Shown: positions 34,854-44,574, counted from the stretch's first letter. The stretch: 64,000 nucleotides of DNA from Paenibacillus alvei DSM 29 (GCF_000293805.1 NZ_AMBZ01000002.1:333001-397000); one strand, 5' to 3'. Notes: generated from the sequence alone by a model not told the origin. Translations and numbers: made by a program.

Positions 34854-36191
34854 ATGACTTCATGGAGAAAACGGACAATGCATTGGACGCCTGCTCGTGT
34901 GCTGGTTCTCGGCTTTTTGTCTATCATCACAATCGGGACATGCATCTTGAAGCTGCCGATATCCTTGGCGGCTGGCCATTCCCTTTCCTTCATTGACGCC
35001 TTGTTCACGGCAACTTCTGCTGTATGCGTAACCGGACTGGTTGTCGTCGACATCGGGACAACCTACTCTGCATTTGGACAAGGGGTTATTATTTCACTCG
35101 TACAAATCGGCGGCATAGGCTTCATGTCCGTAGCCCTGCTCTTCTATCTTATGCTTGGGAAACGCATTTCCCTGCGGGAACGACTCATTTTACAGGAGTC
35201 GATCAATGCGAACAGTATGGAGGGCATTGTACGAACAATCCGCCGTGTCATTATATTCGTGTTCATTATCCAAGGAGTAGGAACGATCATTCTAACGCTG
35301 CGCTGGGCTATTGATATGCCCCTGCTGCAATCATTCTATTACGGATTGTTCCACTCGATCTCTTTGTTCAACAACGGGGGATTCGATCTATTTGGCTCCA
35401 GCTTCCAACTGCATGTGGATGATTTCGTAACGAATGTAGTTGCTACTTTTCTCGTGCTGTCCGGAGGGCTTGGCTTCATCGTATTGGCTGAGTTGTACGA
35501 TTATCCGAAGTCACGACGATTAACACTGCACTCCAAGGTGGTATTGTCCATGACCAGCATCCTGGTTGTTGCTGGCGCCATCTTCATCTTCATTTTCGAG
35601 TTCCAAAATACGAATACGCTCGGATCACTTGGGTGGGACGGAAAAATATACGCTTCCTTCTTCCAGTCGATTTCCGCCCGTTCGTCGGGAACGACAACGG
35701 TTGATGTGGCAAATATGAAGCAGGTAACCCAATTCGGGCTCATTATTCTCATGTTTATCGGAGCCTCTCCTGGTTCTGCGGGTGGCGGGATTAAGACGAC
35801 GACATTCGCTATCCTATTGGCTGCCGTCTATGCGATGCTGCGCGGCCGTGAGGATGCTGTGCTGTTCCGCCATCGGCTTGCCAAGGATCAGATCATTAAG
35901 GCACTGACGATTATATTCCTCGCTATATTCATGGTGCTGGGCGTATCCATGCTGCTGGCCATAACTGAAGATCAGCCGTTCATCACACTGCTTTTCGAAA
36001 CGGTATCAGCCGTAGCAACGGTAGGATTATCTATGGGCCTTACACCTGAGATGTCGGCATTTGGCAAATTCGTCATATGTGCCACGATGTTCATCGGCCG
36101 TATCGGCCCCATGACGCTTGCATACGCGCTTGGCAACCGCAAGGAGCAGTCCTTATACCGTTACCCTGAAGGAAAGATTATGATCGGATAG
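34854..36191 (+). CDS. ktrB: KtrB/TrkH-family potassium channel subunit
   Basis: A 445-residue potassium transporter with four M1-P-M2 units. The selectivity-filter Gly of each pore loop is visible: SAVCVTGLVV, LFNNGGFDLF, SARSSGTTTV and VSAVATVGLSMG. The length matches KtrB/KtrD of Bacillus. KtrB normally needs the soluble RCK subunit KtrA or KtrC; none is adjacent, so the partner must be elsewhere. AAAGGAG precedes the ATG. I found no c-di-AMP riboswitch in the leader, though such switches often precede ktr genes. Confidence 0.87.
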   Translation: MTSWRKRTMHWTPARVLVLGFLSIITIGTCILKLPISLAAGHSLSFIDALFTATSAVCVTGLVVVDIGTTYSAFGQGVIISLVQIGGIGFMSVALLFYLMLGKRISLRERLILQESINANSMEGIVRTIRRVIIFVFIIQGVGTIILTLRWAIDMPLLQSFYYGLFHSISLFNNGGFDLFGSSFQLHVDDFVTNVVATFLVLSGGLGFIVLAELYDYPKSRRLTLHSKVVLSMTSILVVAGAIFIFIFEFQNTNTLGSLGWDGKIYASFFQSISARSSGTTTVDVANMKQVTQFGLIILMFIGASPGSAGGGIKTTTFAILLAAVYAMLRGREDAVLFRHRLAKDQIIKALTIIFLAIFMVLGVSMLLAITEDQPFITLLFETVSAVATVGLSMGLTPEMSAFGKFVICATMFIGRIGPMTLAYALGNRKEQSLYRYPEGKIMIG

Positions 36192-36203
36192 AAGATACGA
36201 TAA

Positions 36204-36237
36204 AAGGCAGCAAGCGATGCTTGCTGCCTTCTTCTAT
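36204..36237 (+). terminator. terminator of ktrB
   Basis: Perfect 12-bp stem AAGGCAGCAAGC / GCTTGCTGCCTT with a 3-base loop, then CTTCTATTTC. It may also serve the convergent permease gene. Confidence 0.85.
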
Positions 36238-36282
36238 TTCTGTCGATGTGTTGCTCGGTCAGAAGGAAAAATAGCTAAGAAA

Positions 36283-37647
36283 TTATGACGCAGTCTGTTC
36301 CCCACCGGACGCCACCAATGTGCCTTCTGCCGCTGCCTTGTGCTTGCCGCTTGGAATGACCAGGTTGAGAATCAAGGCTGCTAAAGCACCAACCGTGATG
36401 CCGGAGGATAATACGTACACGGCGAAGTCAGGCAAGCCCTTTAACGCTCCGTCTGGCAATACTGTCACGGCCATCGTAAGCAAAATTGGCACGCCGATAA
36501 TCATCATGGCACGCTCGTCCAGATCGACAAATTGAATGACTTTCAACCCATTGACGACAATAGCCACGCAGACAACACCGAAGATACCGTTAATAACCGG
36601 CTCTGGAATGCAAGTAATCGCCGCAGACAGCTTCGGCATAAGACCAAGAGCAATCAAGATACCGCCGCCTGCCATAATCGCCATACGGCTCCCTACGCCG
36701 GTAACCGCGATAAGCCCTGCATTAGAGGAGTATCCTGTCATTGGCGTTCCGCCGAACAATGACCCTACGAAGCAGCCCAAGCCTTCTCCTGCTGCTGCAC
36801 GGTTCAAGCGCTCATCTGTAAGCTCCTTGCCTGTAATAGAGGAGATGACGAACCATGTTCCTGTCGTTTCAATCAAGATAATGAAGTAGACGAACATCAT
36901 GGTCACAATCGCACTTAGATTAAATTCAGGCGCACCGAATGGGAAGAAGCTAGGAATGGAAAATGCATCAGCCTCTGCCACTCGTGAGAAATCAACCTTG
37001 CCAAACATCGACGCAAAAAGTGTTCCTGCCACAATCGCGACAATGACGGAAATAAGACGTGACACCGTGCCCAGCTTCTTCGATTGGCGACCAAGCAGCA
37101 TGCAGATAATTAAAACGCCTGCAGATACAGCGGCAATCAGAATGTTGGTCCACAAGTTGCCTTCCGCGCGGTAAATATTATTCATTCCCGTTGGCATCAG
37201 CGATATGCCGACGATCAAAATAACCGTTCCCCCTACAAGCGGTGGAATCATCCGGCGTACTGCCTTCGCGAACCATTTCAGCGGCATGCCGAGCAGCATC
37301 ATCAGCAATGCACCCGGTATCAAGCTCCCCGTCATAGCTCCTAATCCAAGCTTGCTTCCAATCGCCCCCATTGCGCCAATAGGCACGTAAGACGGCCCCT
37401 GAACGACAGGAAGCCGCAAGCCGAAGCCAGTTTGGATTAAGGTCGCAATTCCTGTTCCGATAAAGCACATTTGAATAAAAAACGATGTATCCGTTGCATT
37501 TAGTGACAGCAATCCTGCAATAATGATCGGTGCAATGTACAAATCCATAGCCAACACATGCTGGAGTCCTAACAGAAAGGCCTTTCCGGCACTGATCTTA
37601 TCATCCACTCCAACGACAAGGGTGTTCGACTTCGCTGATTGTTCCAT
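36283..37647 (-). CDS. NCS2 xanthine/uric acid permease
   Basis: A 454-residue purine permease of the NCS2 family. Seen are the LGLQHVLAMDLYIAPIIIAG opening, VQGPSYVPIGAMGAIG at helix 3, the family signature around IETTGTWFVIS with ELTDERLNRAAAGEGLG, and GGTPMTGYSSNAGLIAVTGV. The GTPMTGYS form resembles xanthine/urate carriers (PucJK, XanP) more than uracil carriers. A GGGGGG stretch precedes the ATG. A well-formed PurBox pair in the upstream region predicts PurR control. Confidence 0.83.
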   Translation of the reverse strand: MEQSAKSNTLVVGVDDKISAGKAFLLGLQHVLAMDLYIAPIIIAGLLSLNATDTSFFIQMCFIGTGIATLIQTGFGLRLPVVQGPSYVPIGAMGAIGSKLGLGAMTGSLIPGALLMMLLGMPLKWFAKAVRRMIPPLVGGTVILIVGISLMPTGMNNIYRAEGNLWTNILIAAVSAGVLIICMLLGRQSKKLGTVSRLISVIVAIVAGTLFASMFGKVDFSRVAEADAFSIPSFFPFGAPEFNLSAIVTMMFVYFIILIETTGTWFVISSITGKELTDERLNRAAAGEGLGCFVGSLFGGTPMTGYSSNAGLIAVTGVGSRMAIMAGGGILIALGLMPKLSAAITCIPEPVINGIFGVVCVAIVVNGLKVIQFVDLDERAMMIIGVPILLTMAVTVLPDGALKGLPDFAVYVLSSGITVGALAALILNLVIPSGKHKAAAEGTLVASGGEQTAS

Positions 37648-37960
37648 GTATGCTCATCCCCCCCCACGTATGCTGTAACGTTCGTTATGATTTTGATCAC
37701 ACCCTGATTATAGAGTGTACATTTCGTTTTGTATAGGTAAATTACGAATATTAATTAAATATTTTTTGTATATTGTTCGTGTTTTATGTTGACTCGCACA
37801 AATATATTCCCTAAAATAAACGTGTGCGCAGAAAAGACGAAAGATTTCATTCAATTTCTTAATACTTTTCTACACATGATTTTGCTCACTCAATAGATGA
37901 GAACATTACATTCGGATTCAGCTTTTGATTGCCGGATCATTAAAGGAGACTGTCTACATC
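37648..37960. other. divergent region between permease and Rieske gene
   Basis: AT-rich, 313 bases. It contains the PurBox pair; no gene. The plus-strand leader of the Rieske gene occupies its right part. Confidence 0.5.
37744..37780 (-). promoter_or_regulatory. PurBox pair (PurR operator)
   Basis: ACGAATATTA (37744-37753) and TATTGTTCGT (37771-37780) form two inverted CGAA-type boxes 17 bases apart, the spacing of the two PurBoxes recognised by Bacillus PurR. They lie about 100 bases upstream of the purine permease start. Confidence 0.6.
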
Positions 37961-38938
37961 ATGATCGTAAATGATGCCGTATTGCGTAATGAATGGATTG
38001 TTGCTTGCCGTGCGCAGGATGTGCAAGAGAAGCCGCTGCAGGTGCTGATAATGGGAGAGCGCGTCGTCCTGTTCCGTAATGAGGAAGGTGTGCATGCGTT
38101 CAAGGATTTGTGCGTACACCGTGGGGCCGCCTTGTCGCTAGGATGCGTGAAGGATGGCAAGCTTGTCTGTCCGTATCATGCTTGGGAGTTCGAGGGCTCC
38201 GGCGCCTGTTCCCGAATTCCGCAGCTGCCCGCGGAACAAGCCATTCCGAAAAAGGCTCATGCGATTACGTATGGTTGTGAGGAACGCTATGGATTCATTT
38301 GGGTCAATCTAGGGAATGCGGATATACCGTGGTTTCCATTTGAAGAATTCGGTGCTGAAGGCTGGCGCAATGTTATATGGGGCCCTCAGTCCGTGGGTGC
38401 CAAGCCGCCTCGCATTGTAGAGAACTTCCTTGATGTGGGACATCTTGCTGTCGTACACGAAGGTTATCTAGGAGTCGAAACGCATACGGAAATTGGCGAT
38501 TACCGAGTTCACCGCGTTCCAGAAGGCATTCGCTCCGAGGAAATTGAAGTGTTTCAGCCAGATCCGGACGGCTCCGGTCAAGCAAAGAATGTCTATTATA
38601 CGTATGAAATTGCCCGTCCGCTTACCGTCAAGTTTACGAAGCGCGACAAGGAGACAGGTCATCTCATGTCCATATTGTTAACGGTGCAGCCGAAGGATGA
38701 AGTAACCTCTGTCGCATACGGAATTCTATCCTTCAACTATGACCCAGGTTTGGCTGATGATGAGATTGTGAAGTTCCAAGACATGATTTTTGCACAGGAC
38801 AAGCCGATTGTGGAAAATCAGAAACCTGAAGATTTGCCGCTTGATTTGCAAGTGGAATTATCGCTCAAATGCGACCGTGTCAGCATCGCTTACCGCCAAT
38901 ATTTGAAGGAGCTGGGCATTGTGTGGGGCACGGCATAG
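37961..38938 (+). CDS. Rieske non-heme iron oxygenase, alpha subunit
   Basis: A 325-residue oxygenase. The Rieske [2Fe-2S] ligands are in CVHRGAALSLG and CPYHAWEF near 45-70 (Cys-x-His, Cys-x2-His). The mononuclear iron site shows as NFLDVGHLAVVHEG near 150 with two His. The size and plan resemble the VanA/DdmC demethylase group. Such enzymes need a reductase or ferredoxin partner; none is encoded nearby, and no degradation pathway surrounds it. The start at 37961 follows AAGGAG; upstream in-frame codons are not conserved-looking. Substrate unknown. Confidence 0.82.
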   Translation: MIVNDAVLRNEWIVACRAQDVQEKPLQVLIMGERVVLFRNEEGVHAFKDLCVHRGAALSLGCVKDGKLVCPYHAWEFEGSGACSRIPQLPAEQAIPKKAHAITYGCEERYGFIWVNLGNADIPWFPFEEFGAEGWRNVIWGPQSVGAKPPRIVENFLDVGHLAVVHEGYLGVETHTEIGDYRVHRVPEGIRSEEIEVFQPDPDGSGQAKNVYYTYEIARPLTVKFTKRDKETGHLMSILLTVQPKDEVTSVAYGILSFNYDPGLADDEIVKFQDMIFAQDKPIVENQKPEDLPLDLQVELSLKCDRVSIAYRQYLKELGIVWGTA

Positions 38939-39028
38939 TTACAGTGCTATGAATAAATGCCTGAACCGCCTCCAGGTTTTATTTTGAATATAGTAAAAAT
39001 ACCCAAGAATATTTTATTACTATCATAA

Positions 39029-39074
39029 AAGCTGTATCCTGCCTTGCTTCTTCAAGACAGGATACAGCTTCTTT
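39029..39074. terminator. bidirectional terminator
   Basis: AAGCTGTATCCTG and CAGGATACAGCTT pair perfectly (13 bp), followed by CTTTCGTT, between convergent genes. Confidence 0.8.
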
Positions 39075-39102
39075 CGTTATCGAACATCCATAAAAGATTT
39101 TG

Positions 39103-39597
39103 TTACTGCTCACTTTCCACTTTCTCTGCCATCAGCTTCTTATACTGCATCATCATAGCCAAGCGCCATGGCAGCAGCATGCCGAATGCAAGAATAAAGA
39201 ACAGGGACGCACTCTGTGAAATTGAAACATATTGCTCCACGACATCATGCAGGATGAGTCGCAGTACGAGCAACCCAACAATTACAACAATGAACATATT
39301 CGATCGTTTTAAATAAACTTCCTTGCCGATCCGTTCAAAACGCGATGTGCGAATAAGCGGATAGGCGAAGATCGAAGCCCCTGCAAGAAAAGCGCCAATG
39401 GCCCATAGCCACGGAATGCGCACCGCCGGAACGAGAAACATGCCGAAGCCTGTTGCCATGCCAATTGGCGGCATAATAATCTTCTTCATTGAGGTCGGCT
39501 TGTTCGACGCGCGCAAACGAAGCACGATAACTGCTGTCCCTGCACACAAGGACACAATAAGCGACATTAACTGTGATGACACGAGTGCATGTGACAT
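39103..39597 (-). CDS. ccdC: CcdC-family membrane protein
   Basis: A 164-residue protein with five likely helices, matching Bacillus CcdC (DUF1453) in size and in the central PPIGMATGFGMFLVP block and the RTSRFERIGKEVYLKRSN loop. In Bacillus it is encoded beside ccdA but is dispensable for cytochrome c assembly, so its function is uncertain. GGAGGTGA lies seven bases before the ATG. It is collinear with, and 171 bases downstream of, the helicase gene. Confidence 0.8.
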   Translation of the reverse strand: MSHALVSSQLMSLIVSLCAGTAVIVLRLRASNKPTSMKKIIMPPIGMATGFGMFLVPAVRIPWLWAIGAFLAGASIFAYPLIRTSRFERIGKEVYLKRSNMFIVVIVGLLVLRLILHDVVEQYVSISQSASLFFILAFGMLLPWRLAMMMQYKKLMAEKVESEQ

Positions 39598-39768
39598 GCA
39601 CCTTCACCTCCATAAACTACAAGCCGTGTTAACGCTGTTTTTATTCTGTATAGATTAGACCCGCTGGTCATTTCCTGTATTTTATTATATCGAATTCTGA
39701 TTTCACATACCAATAGACAGCAGAAGACTACTTGTATCTACTACAAATCAACTCAATAGGGCGATATC

Positions 39769-42387
39769 TCATCCTTTATTCGCTGATGGCCTCGTTCGCC
39801 GAGTTGCAACCGCCTCGAGTGGATTATCCGGCCAATAGTGCTTCGGGTATCGTCCCTTCAAGTCTTTTTTCACGTCAAAATAAGTGCTCGCCCAAAAGCT
39901 CGCCAAATCCTGCGTTACCTGAACCGGCCTTTGTGCCGGAGAGAGCAGATGCATTGTTAGCGATACGCGGCCCCTGGCAATGCGCGGCGTATTGTGCAAA
40001 CCGAATACCTCCTGCAGCCTGACAGCCAGCAATGGACGCTCTGGATCACTGTAGTCTACAGCAATGCGAGAACCGCTCGGCACCGTGATATGCGTTGGCG
40101 CCTCTTGATCCAATTGCTGACGCTGTTCCCATGACAGCATCGATTCAAACACTGCAACTAAGTTCAGCTTGCCAAGATCGTCACGGCTTCTCATGCCGTA
40201 CACATGCGGACCGAGCCACTCCTCTAAGGTGGCGAGAAGCTCCTCCTCACCAGCAGCTGGCCATTCCTCTGGCAAATGCCGATGCATGAATTGAAGCCGC
40301 GCCTGACATTGGCGCGCCTGCTTCGTCCACGGGAGGATGTTCAGCCCCTCCTGGGCGATGCCATCCAGCAACGCGTGCAGCACTTCGTCTGCGTCTGGAG
40401 CACTGTGCGGAATATCCTTGAGCGTAAGCGCTCCTAAGCGAATGCGCTCTCGGGTACGGACAGATTGTGTTGTCCGATCCCAAGCAATATGAGCTTCCCG
40501 CGTTAATTCAACAGCAAAGTGGCGTTCAAGCATGGCTTTACTAAGCGAGGCTGCCAGCAGAATGCGGCCATCGGCGCCCGCATCATCAAGCTGCACAGCA
40601 ACGATGTATGGTGACTGTGCCAGCAGGGTTCCGTTTGCAACAGCTTGAGTAAAGGCCGCACCGCGACCGTTCCGAAGCAGGTAGCGCCCATCTGGACGAC
40701 GCTCGGCAATCCGATCCGGATAGGCAAATGCAGCAAGCAAGCTCCATGCATCTTCTTTACTCATATCACCATTTTTAAAAGCTAGCGATCGCTTATGATC
40801 CACCTGGACGCAGAAGGCATGCTGATACTGCTTCGCTTGCTCGCGTATCCGCCGACGCACACTCTCATCCACCTCAGCATGGCGATGAGGACGAGATTGC
40901 GAACGTCCTTCATCAGCCAGCAGTTCCATACGAAAGCATAAGTCCGGATTGGGCGCTGCTGCTCGCTGTCCTGCTCCTTCATGCTCGCTCAATACACCGG
41001 GACTGCTGCTGTGGCGGATAATATCCCGCTCTCCGAGCAGTGCCGCCAGCATACATGCATCTTCTTCTAACCCAAGCTCCATACCCTTGGTAATCATGTG
41101 AGCGAAACGCGGATGCAAACCTGACTTCGCCAGTATCCGTCCATGTGGTGTCAATGCCCTTGCCTCAGATAGTGCACCCAATTGAACGAGCAGCTCTTCT
41201 GCTTGGCGCAATGCAGCGGCTGGCGGCTGTGTCAGCCACCTCAGATCAGCGGCTTCCGCCCCCCATGCCGCCAGCTCCAAGGCAAGCGGAGCCAAATCAG
41301 CGGCAAGAATCTCCGGCATATGATGGGCTGAAAGCTGTCTCTCTTCATCCAGCGTCCAAAGACGGTAACAGATGCCCGGACCAAGACGACCTGCCCGGCC
41401 GCGCCGTTGATCAGCAGATGCGCGCGAGACAGGCAGCGTCTCCAGTCTAGTAAGACCTGTTCGCGGCGAAAAGCAAGGTACACGCATTAGTCCGCTGTCG
41501 ATGACAATGCGAACCCCTTCCACTGTCAAGCTCGTCTCCGCGATTGCAGTAGCCAACACGATTTTACGAATTCCATTCTGTGATGGAGCAATGGCGGCGT
41601 CCTGTACAGCCGCCGACAGTTGTCCGTACAATGGAGCAACATTTACACGTTCAACCATTGCAAGCCTAACAAGCTCTTGCTCCAACCTTGCTTGTACACG
41701 CCGAATTTCCCCTGCTCCCGGCAGGAACACCATCATGTCCCCCTCTTCACGATGGAGGGCAGCCATTATCGTGCGCACAACACGCTGCTCAAGTGGTGCA
41801 TCCTCCCGTCGCTCGGCATATATCGTCTTAACCGGATAGCTGCGCCCCTTGCTGGCAACCACAGGAGCCTCATTCAGCATCGCCGCGACGGGCTCTGCTT
41901 CAATCGTCGCCGACATGACGAGAATGCGCAGATCCTCGCGCAGTACCGTCTGTGACTCTATCGCAAGAGTCAGACCCAAATCCGTATGCAAATGCCTCTC
42001 GTGGAACTCATCGAATATCACGAGTCCTACACCTTCCAAGGAGGGATCTTCCTGAAGCATACGAGTCAGAATCCCTTCTGTAATAACCTCAATTCTTGTC
42101 TTCTCGCTAATGCATGTGTCGAGACGAACGCGATAGCCTATCGTCTCTCCGGCCTGCTCTCCTAAGGAACGAGCCATATAACGTGCAGCAGAGCGAGCAG
42201 CAATGCGCCGCGGCTCCAGCATCAGAATCCGCTGTCCCTGAAGCCACGGTTCATCCAACAGCGCAAGCGGCACACGGGTGGTCTTCCCTGCTCCCGGCTC
42301 TGCAACCAATACTGCCCCTGTATGGCTGCTTAACGCTGACTTTAATTTTGGCAATACCTCATCTATCGGCAAATGGTTTTCTTTCAT
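39769..42387 (-). CDS. hrpB: ATP-dependent RNA helicase HrpB (DEAH family)
   Basis: An 872-residue helicase of the DExH group. Motif I is AEPGAGKTTRVP, motif II DEFHERHL, motif III SATIEAEP, motif V ATAIAETSLTVEGV, motif VI QRRGRAGRLGPG. A helicase-associated domain follows, with the HrpB C-terminal domain ending in the YFDVKKDLKGRYPKHYWPD stretch that marks HrpB. The cellular role is poorly defined. I prefer the ATG at 42387, just after AAGGACGGA; one seven codons upstream (42408) is possible. Confidence 0.87.
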   Translation of the reverse strand: MKENHLPIDEVLPKLKSALSSHTGAVLVAEPGAGKTTRVPLALLDEPWLQGQRILMLEPRRIAARSAARYMARSLGEQAGETIGYRVRLDTCISEKTRIEVITEGILTRMLQEDPSLEGVGLVIFDEFHERHLHTDLGLTLAIESQTVLREDLRILVMSATIEAEPVAAMLNEAPVVASKGRSYPVKTIYAERREDAPLEQRVVRTIMAALHREEGDMMVFLPGAGEIRRVQARLEQELVRLAMVERVNVAPLYGQLSAAVQDAAIAPSQNGIRKIVLATAIAETSLTVEGVRIVIDSGLMRVPCFSPRTGLTRLETLPVSRASADQRRGRAGRLGPGICYRLWTLDEERQLSAHHMPEILAADLAPLALELAAWGAEAADLRWLTQPPAAALRQAEELLVQLGALSEARALTPHGRILAKSGLHPRFAHMITKGMELGLEEDACMLAALLGERDIIRHSSSPGVLSEHEGAGQRAAAPNPDLCFRMELLADEGRSQSRPHRHAEVDESVRRRIREQAKQYQHAFCVQVDHKRSLAFKNGDMSKEDAWSLLAAFAYPDRIAERRPDGRYLLRNGRGAAFTQAVANGTLLAQSPYIVAVQLDDAGADGRILLAASLSKAMLERHFAVELTREAHIAWDRTTQSVRTRERIRLGALTLKDIPHSAPDADEVLHALLDGIAQEGLNILPWTKQARQCQARLQFMHRHLPEEWPAAGEEELLATLEEWLGPHVYGMRSRDDLGKLNLVAVFESMLSWEQRQQLDQEAPTHITVPSGSRIAVDYSDPERPLLAVRLQEVFGLHNTPRIARGRVSLTMHLLSPAQRPVQVTQDLASFWASTYFDVKKDLKGRYPKHYWPDNPLEAVATRRTRPSANKG

Positions 42388-42413
42388 TCCGTCCTTCACG
42401 CCCTCCATACCAT

Positions 42414-42452
42414 CAAAAAAGCTGTCTCATCCATCATAGACGAGACAGCTTT
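42414..42452 (-). terminator. terminator of the MFS gene
   Basis: AAAGCTGTCTC and GAGACAGCTTT pair perfectly (11 bp); on the minus strand T6 follows. Confidence 0.8.
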
Positions 42453-42510
42453 CCAACTTCAACAATTATCAAATCATGCTCCGAACACCCGATCTAGTGA
42501 TATCGTCATA

Positions 42511-43773
42511 TCAACGATTATAGACACTTTCACCAGCAGAGACGGTTACACCCACAGGTTGTTCAGCACTCATTTTTAGCGAAAACGTGTGCGTATGCCG
42601 ACGCTTCATCATAGACAAGCCGAATGTGACAGAAACAATGAGCAAGCTAATGACAATGAGCGAAGCCATCACAGGCAATGCATCTGTCAGTACTCCGCCT
42701 GCAAGCGGACCGAGCATCATTCCTGCCGCATGAATCATGTTGAACAGCGCATAAGCAACCCCGTAATCACCGCCGGATGAGTCCCCATCCACGATCGCTC
42801 CGAGTGTAGGCAAGGTTGGAGATAACGTGAATCCGATCGCCGCTCCAATTAGACATCCTGCCCCCATAAGCAAAGGGACACTGCCTGCAAAAGCGATAAG
42901 AGGAAGCGTAAATGCCAGTCCGATCAGTCCAATTAACATCAAGCGAAATGGGTTATGCTTACCTGCAAGTGTTCCTGCTATTGGCGCTATTAATCCATAG
43001 CTTAGTGTCATCACGCCGAACAGCATGCCAAGTGCGAGCGGAGACATCTGGAAGCGCTCGGTCACATATACCGGCAGCAGTGGCTCCAACATCGTCAGTG
43101 TTGTCTCAGCCAACAAAATAACGAAGGCAACAAACAGAATCGTACGGTGCCGCAGCAAAGAGAAGGTTCCCCCTCCCTCAGCAGAGCGTTCTTCCCTTAC
43201 TGGCTCACGCAGCAAGAGCAACACAGTAATCGAGATGACGGCAGTCAACGCGGCAGCGAACCAGAATGGCGTATGATGGTCGCCAACCTCGAATAACCAG
43301 CCCCCAATTGGAGCTCCAAGCAAAGAGCCCGATGATATTCCTGTCATGGCGAAGCCCATCGCTGCACCTCGAACCGGCCCCGGGAACAGGTCGGCCAGCA
43401 GCGCCATTGCTGCCGTCCAAGAAGCTGCTGCAGCCAAGCCTTGCAGGAAGCGTGCCATAATAAGCATCGCGGTCGTTTGAGAAAATACGAACAGCAAGGT
43501 AGACATCATCATGAACAGCAAGCCCATAATGATCGTCTTGCGTCTGCCGAATCGATCTGCGATGCGGCCGAAAAAGGGAGTCGTAAGAAATAACGCGGCC
43601 GCATAACTGCCAAATAGTATGCCAAGTGTCGTCGACGACATCGAATACTGTTCTGTAAAATAAGGTACAACCGGAATGAACAAACTGTACAATAACATGT
43701 CGATAAATAAAATGCCGATAACGAGCACGAGGCCAATCCACTGTGTACGACTAATCTGCCTCATGAAAGACAT
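42511..43773 (-). CDS. MFS drug-type efflux transporter (DHA1)
   Basis: A 420-residue, 12-helix exporter. The DHA1 features include ADRFGRRKTI after helix 2, the antiporter motif C region ALLADLFPGPVRGAAMGF with TGISSGSLLGAPIGGWLF in helix 5, and a long hydrophilic tail. AGGAG lies seven bases before the ATG. A TetR gene sits directly upstream on the same strand, and both genes share the same upstream element (43786-43817 and 44543-44574), so repression by that TetR and induction by a substrate is likely. Confidence 0.84.
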   Translation of the reverse strand: MSFMRQISRTQWIGLVLVIGILFIDMLLYSLFIPVVPYFTEQYSMSSTTLGILFGSYAAALFLTTPFFGRIADRFGRRKTIIMGLLFMMMSTLLFVFSQTTAMLIMARFLQGLAAAASWTAAMALLADLFPGPVRGAAMGFAMTGISSGSLLGAPIGGWLFEVGDHHTPFWFAAALTAVISITVLLLLREPVREERSAEGGGTFSLLRHRTILFVAFVILLAETTLTMLEPLLPVYVTERFQMSPLALGMLFGVMTLSYGLIAPIAGTLAGKHNPFRLMLIGLIGLAFTLPLIAFAGSVPLLMGAGCLIGAAIGFTLSPTLPTLGAIVDGDSSGGDYGVAYALFNMIHAAGMMLGPLAGGVLTDALPVMASLIVISLLIVSVTFGLSMMKRRHTHTFSLKMSAEQPVGVTVSAGESVYNR

Positions 43774-43785
43774 AATCCCACTCCT

Positions 43786-43817
43786 AAAACTAATTTGTTT
43801 TTATAAGTTTTCTTAGT
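43786..43817 (-). promoter_or_regulatory. candidate TetR operator, MFS copy
   Basis: On the plus strand AAAACTAA, 13 bases, then GTTTTCTTAGT, 13 bases upstream of the MFS start codon. It shares order, spacing and 17 of 19 defined bases with the element before tetR. ACTAA and TTAGT form an inverted pair. Confidence 0.6.
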
Positions 43818-43941
43818 CGAAAGACTGAGCCAATTGGATCAGTCCTAACAACTGTTCATATATGACAAACCGCAAGCCTGTTGCGCGTTTATCTAGACTT
43901 CATCACAAGTTGAACTCCTAGTTGTGTTGAATCATCCACAA

Positions 43942-44517
43942 TTAAGCCTGCTCCTGAGAGGCATCTCTTGTCACAAGCCCGTATAACACCATATCTGCTA
44001 TGGATTGCAAAGCATCTGGCAGCGAAATGTTCTGCTTCGCAAAAAATCGCTGATCCAAGGTCGAATTGAATGCATCTGTAATCACCTTCACGATGAAGGC
44101 AGCATTATGCCTCAGGATGATGCCTTCATCCATCCCTTGTTCCAATAAATTGCGCAGTATCTCCCATTCATCCCGCAGGGCGTTGTCGATTTTCAGCCAC
44201 TGCTCTGGGTATGCTCGCTTCATCTGCTCAAGAATCCGATTATCATACAGCTCGAAATGATTTGGCAGCACGGTCATGACTGCCTTCATTTTATCGAGAA
44301 GCGACAAGGTATTGTCCTTCATAATCTCTGCTGTCTTCGCATCACTTTCGTGCAGGGTCTGCTCGATAATCGTATCTAGCAACTCCGCTTTGGAGGAAAA
44401 ATGTTCATACAAGGTACGCTTGCTCATCCCAAGCCGTCGCGCCAAATCGTCCATCGTGAACTTAATTCCTTTATCCTGAAGCTCCTCGATAAATGCCTTC
44501 ATAATCCGTTCGCGCAT
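43942..44517 (-). CDS. TetR-family repressor
   Basis: A 191-residue regulator. The N-terminal helix-turn-helix is clear (KFTMDDLARRLGMSKRTLYEHFSSK, residues about 15-40), followed by an all-helical ligand-binding region. The start at MRERIMKAF has GGGGGG upstream; the longer frame adds an implausible hydrophobic tail. It lies directly upstream of the drug-type MFS, and the shared operator suggests it represses both itself and the exporter. Confidence 0.83.
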   Translation of the reverse strand: MRERIMKAFIEELQDKGIKFTMDDLARRLGMSKRTLYEHFSSKAELLDTIIEQTLHESDAKTAEIMKDNTLSLLDKMKAVMTVLPNHFELYDNRILEQMKRAYPEQWLKIDNALRDEWEILRNLLEQGMDEGIILRHNAAFIVKVITDAFNSTLDQRFFAKQNISLPDALQSIADMVLYGLVTRDASQEQA

Positions 44518-44542
44518 GAAATCCCCCCATTCACGCCGATTG

Positions 44543-44574
44543 AAAACTACAAAAACAAAAACAGTTTCCTTAGT
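44543..44574 (-). promoter_or_regulatory. candidate TetR operator, tetR copy
   Basis: AAAACTAC, 13 bases, then GTTTCCTTAGT on the plus strand, 26 bases upstream of the TetR start. It pairs with the matching element before the MFS gene. Confidence 0.6.
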
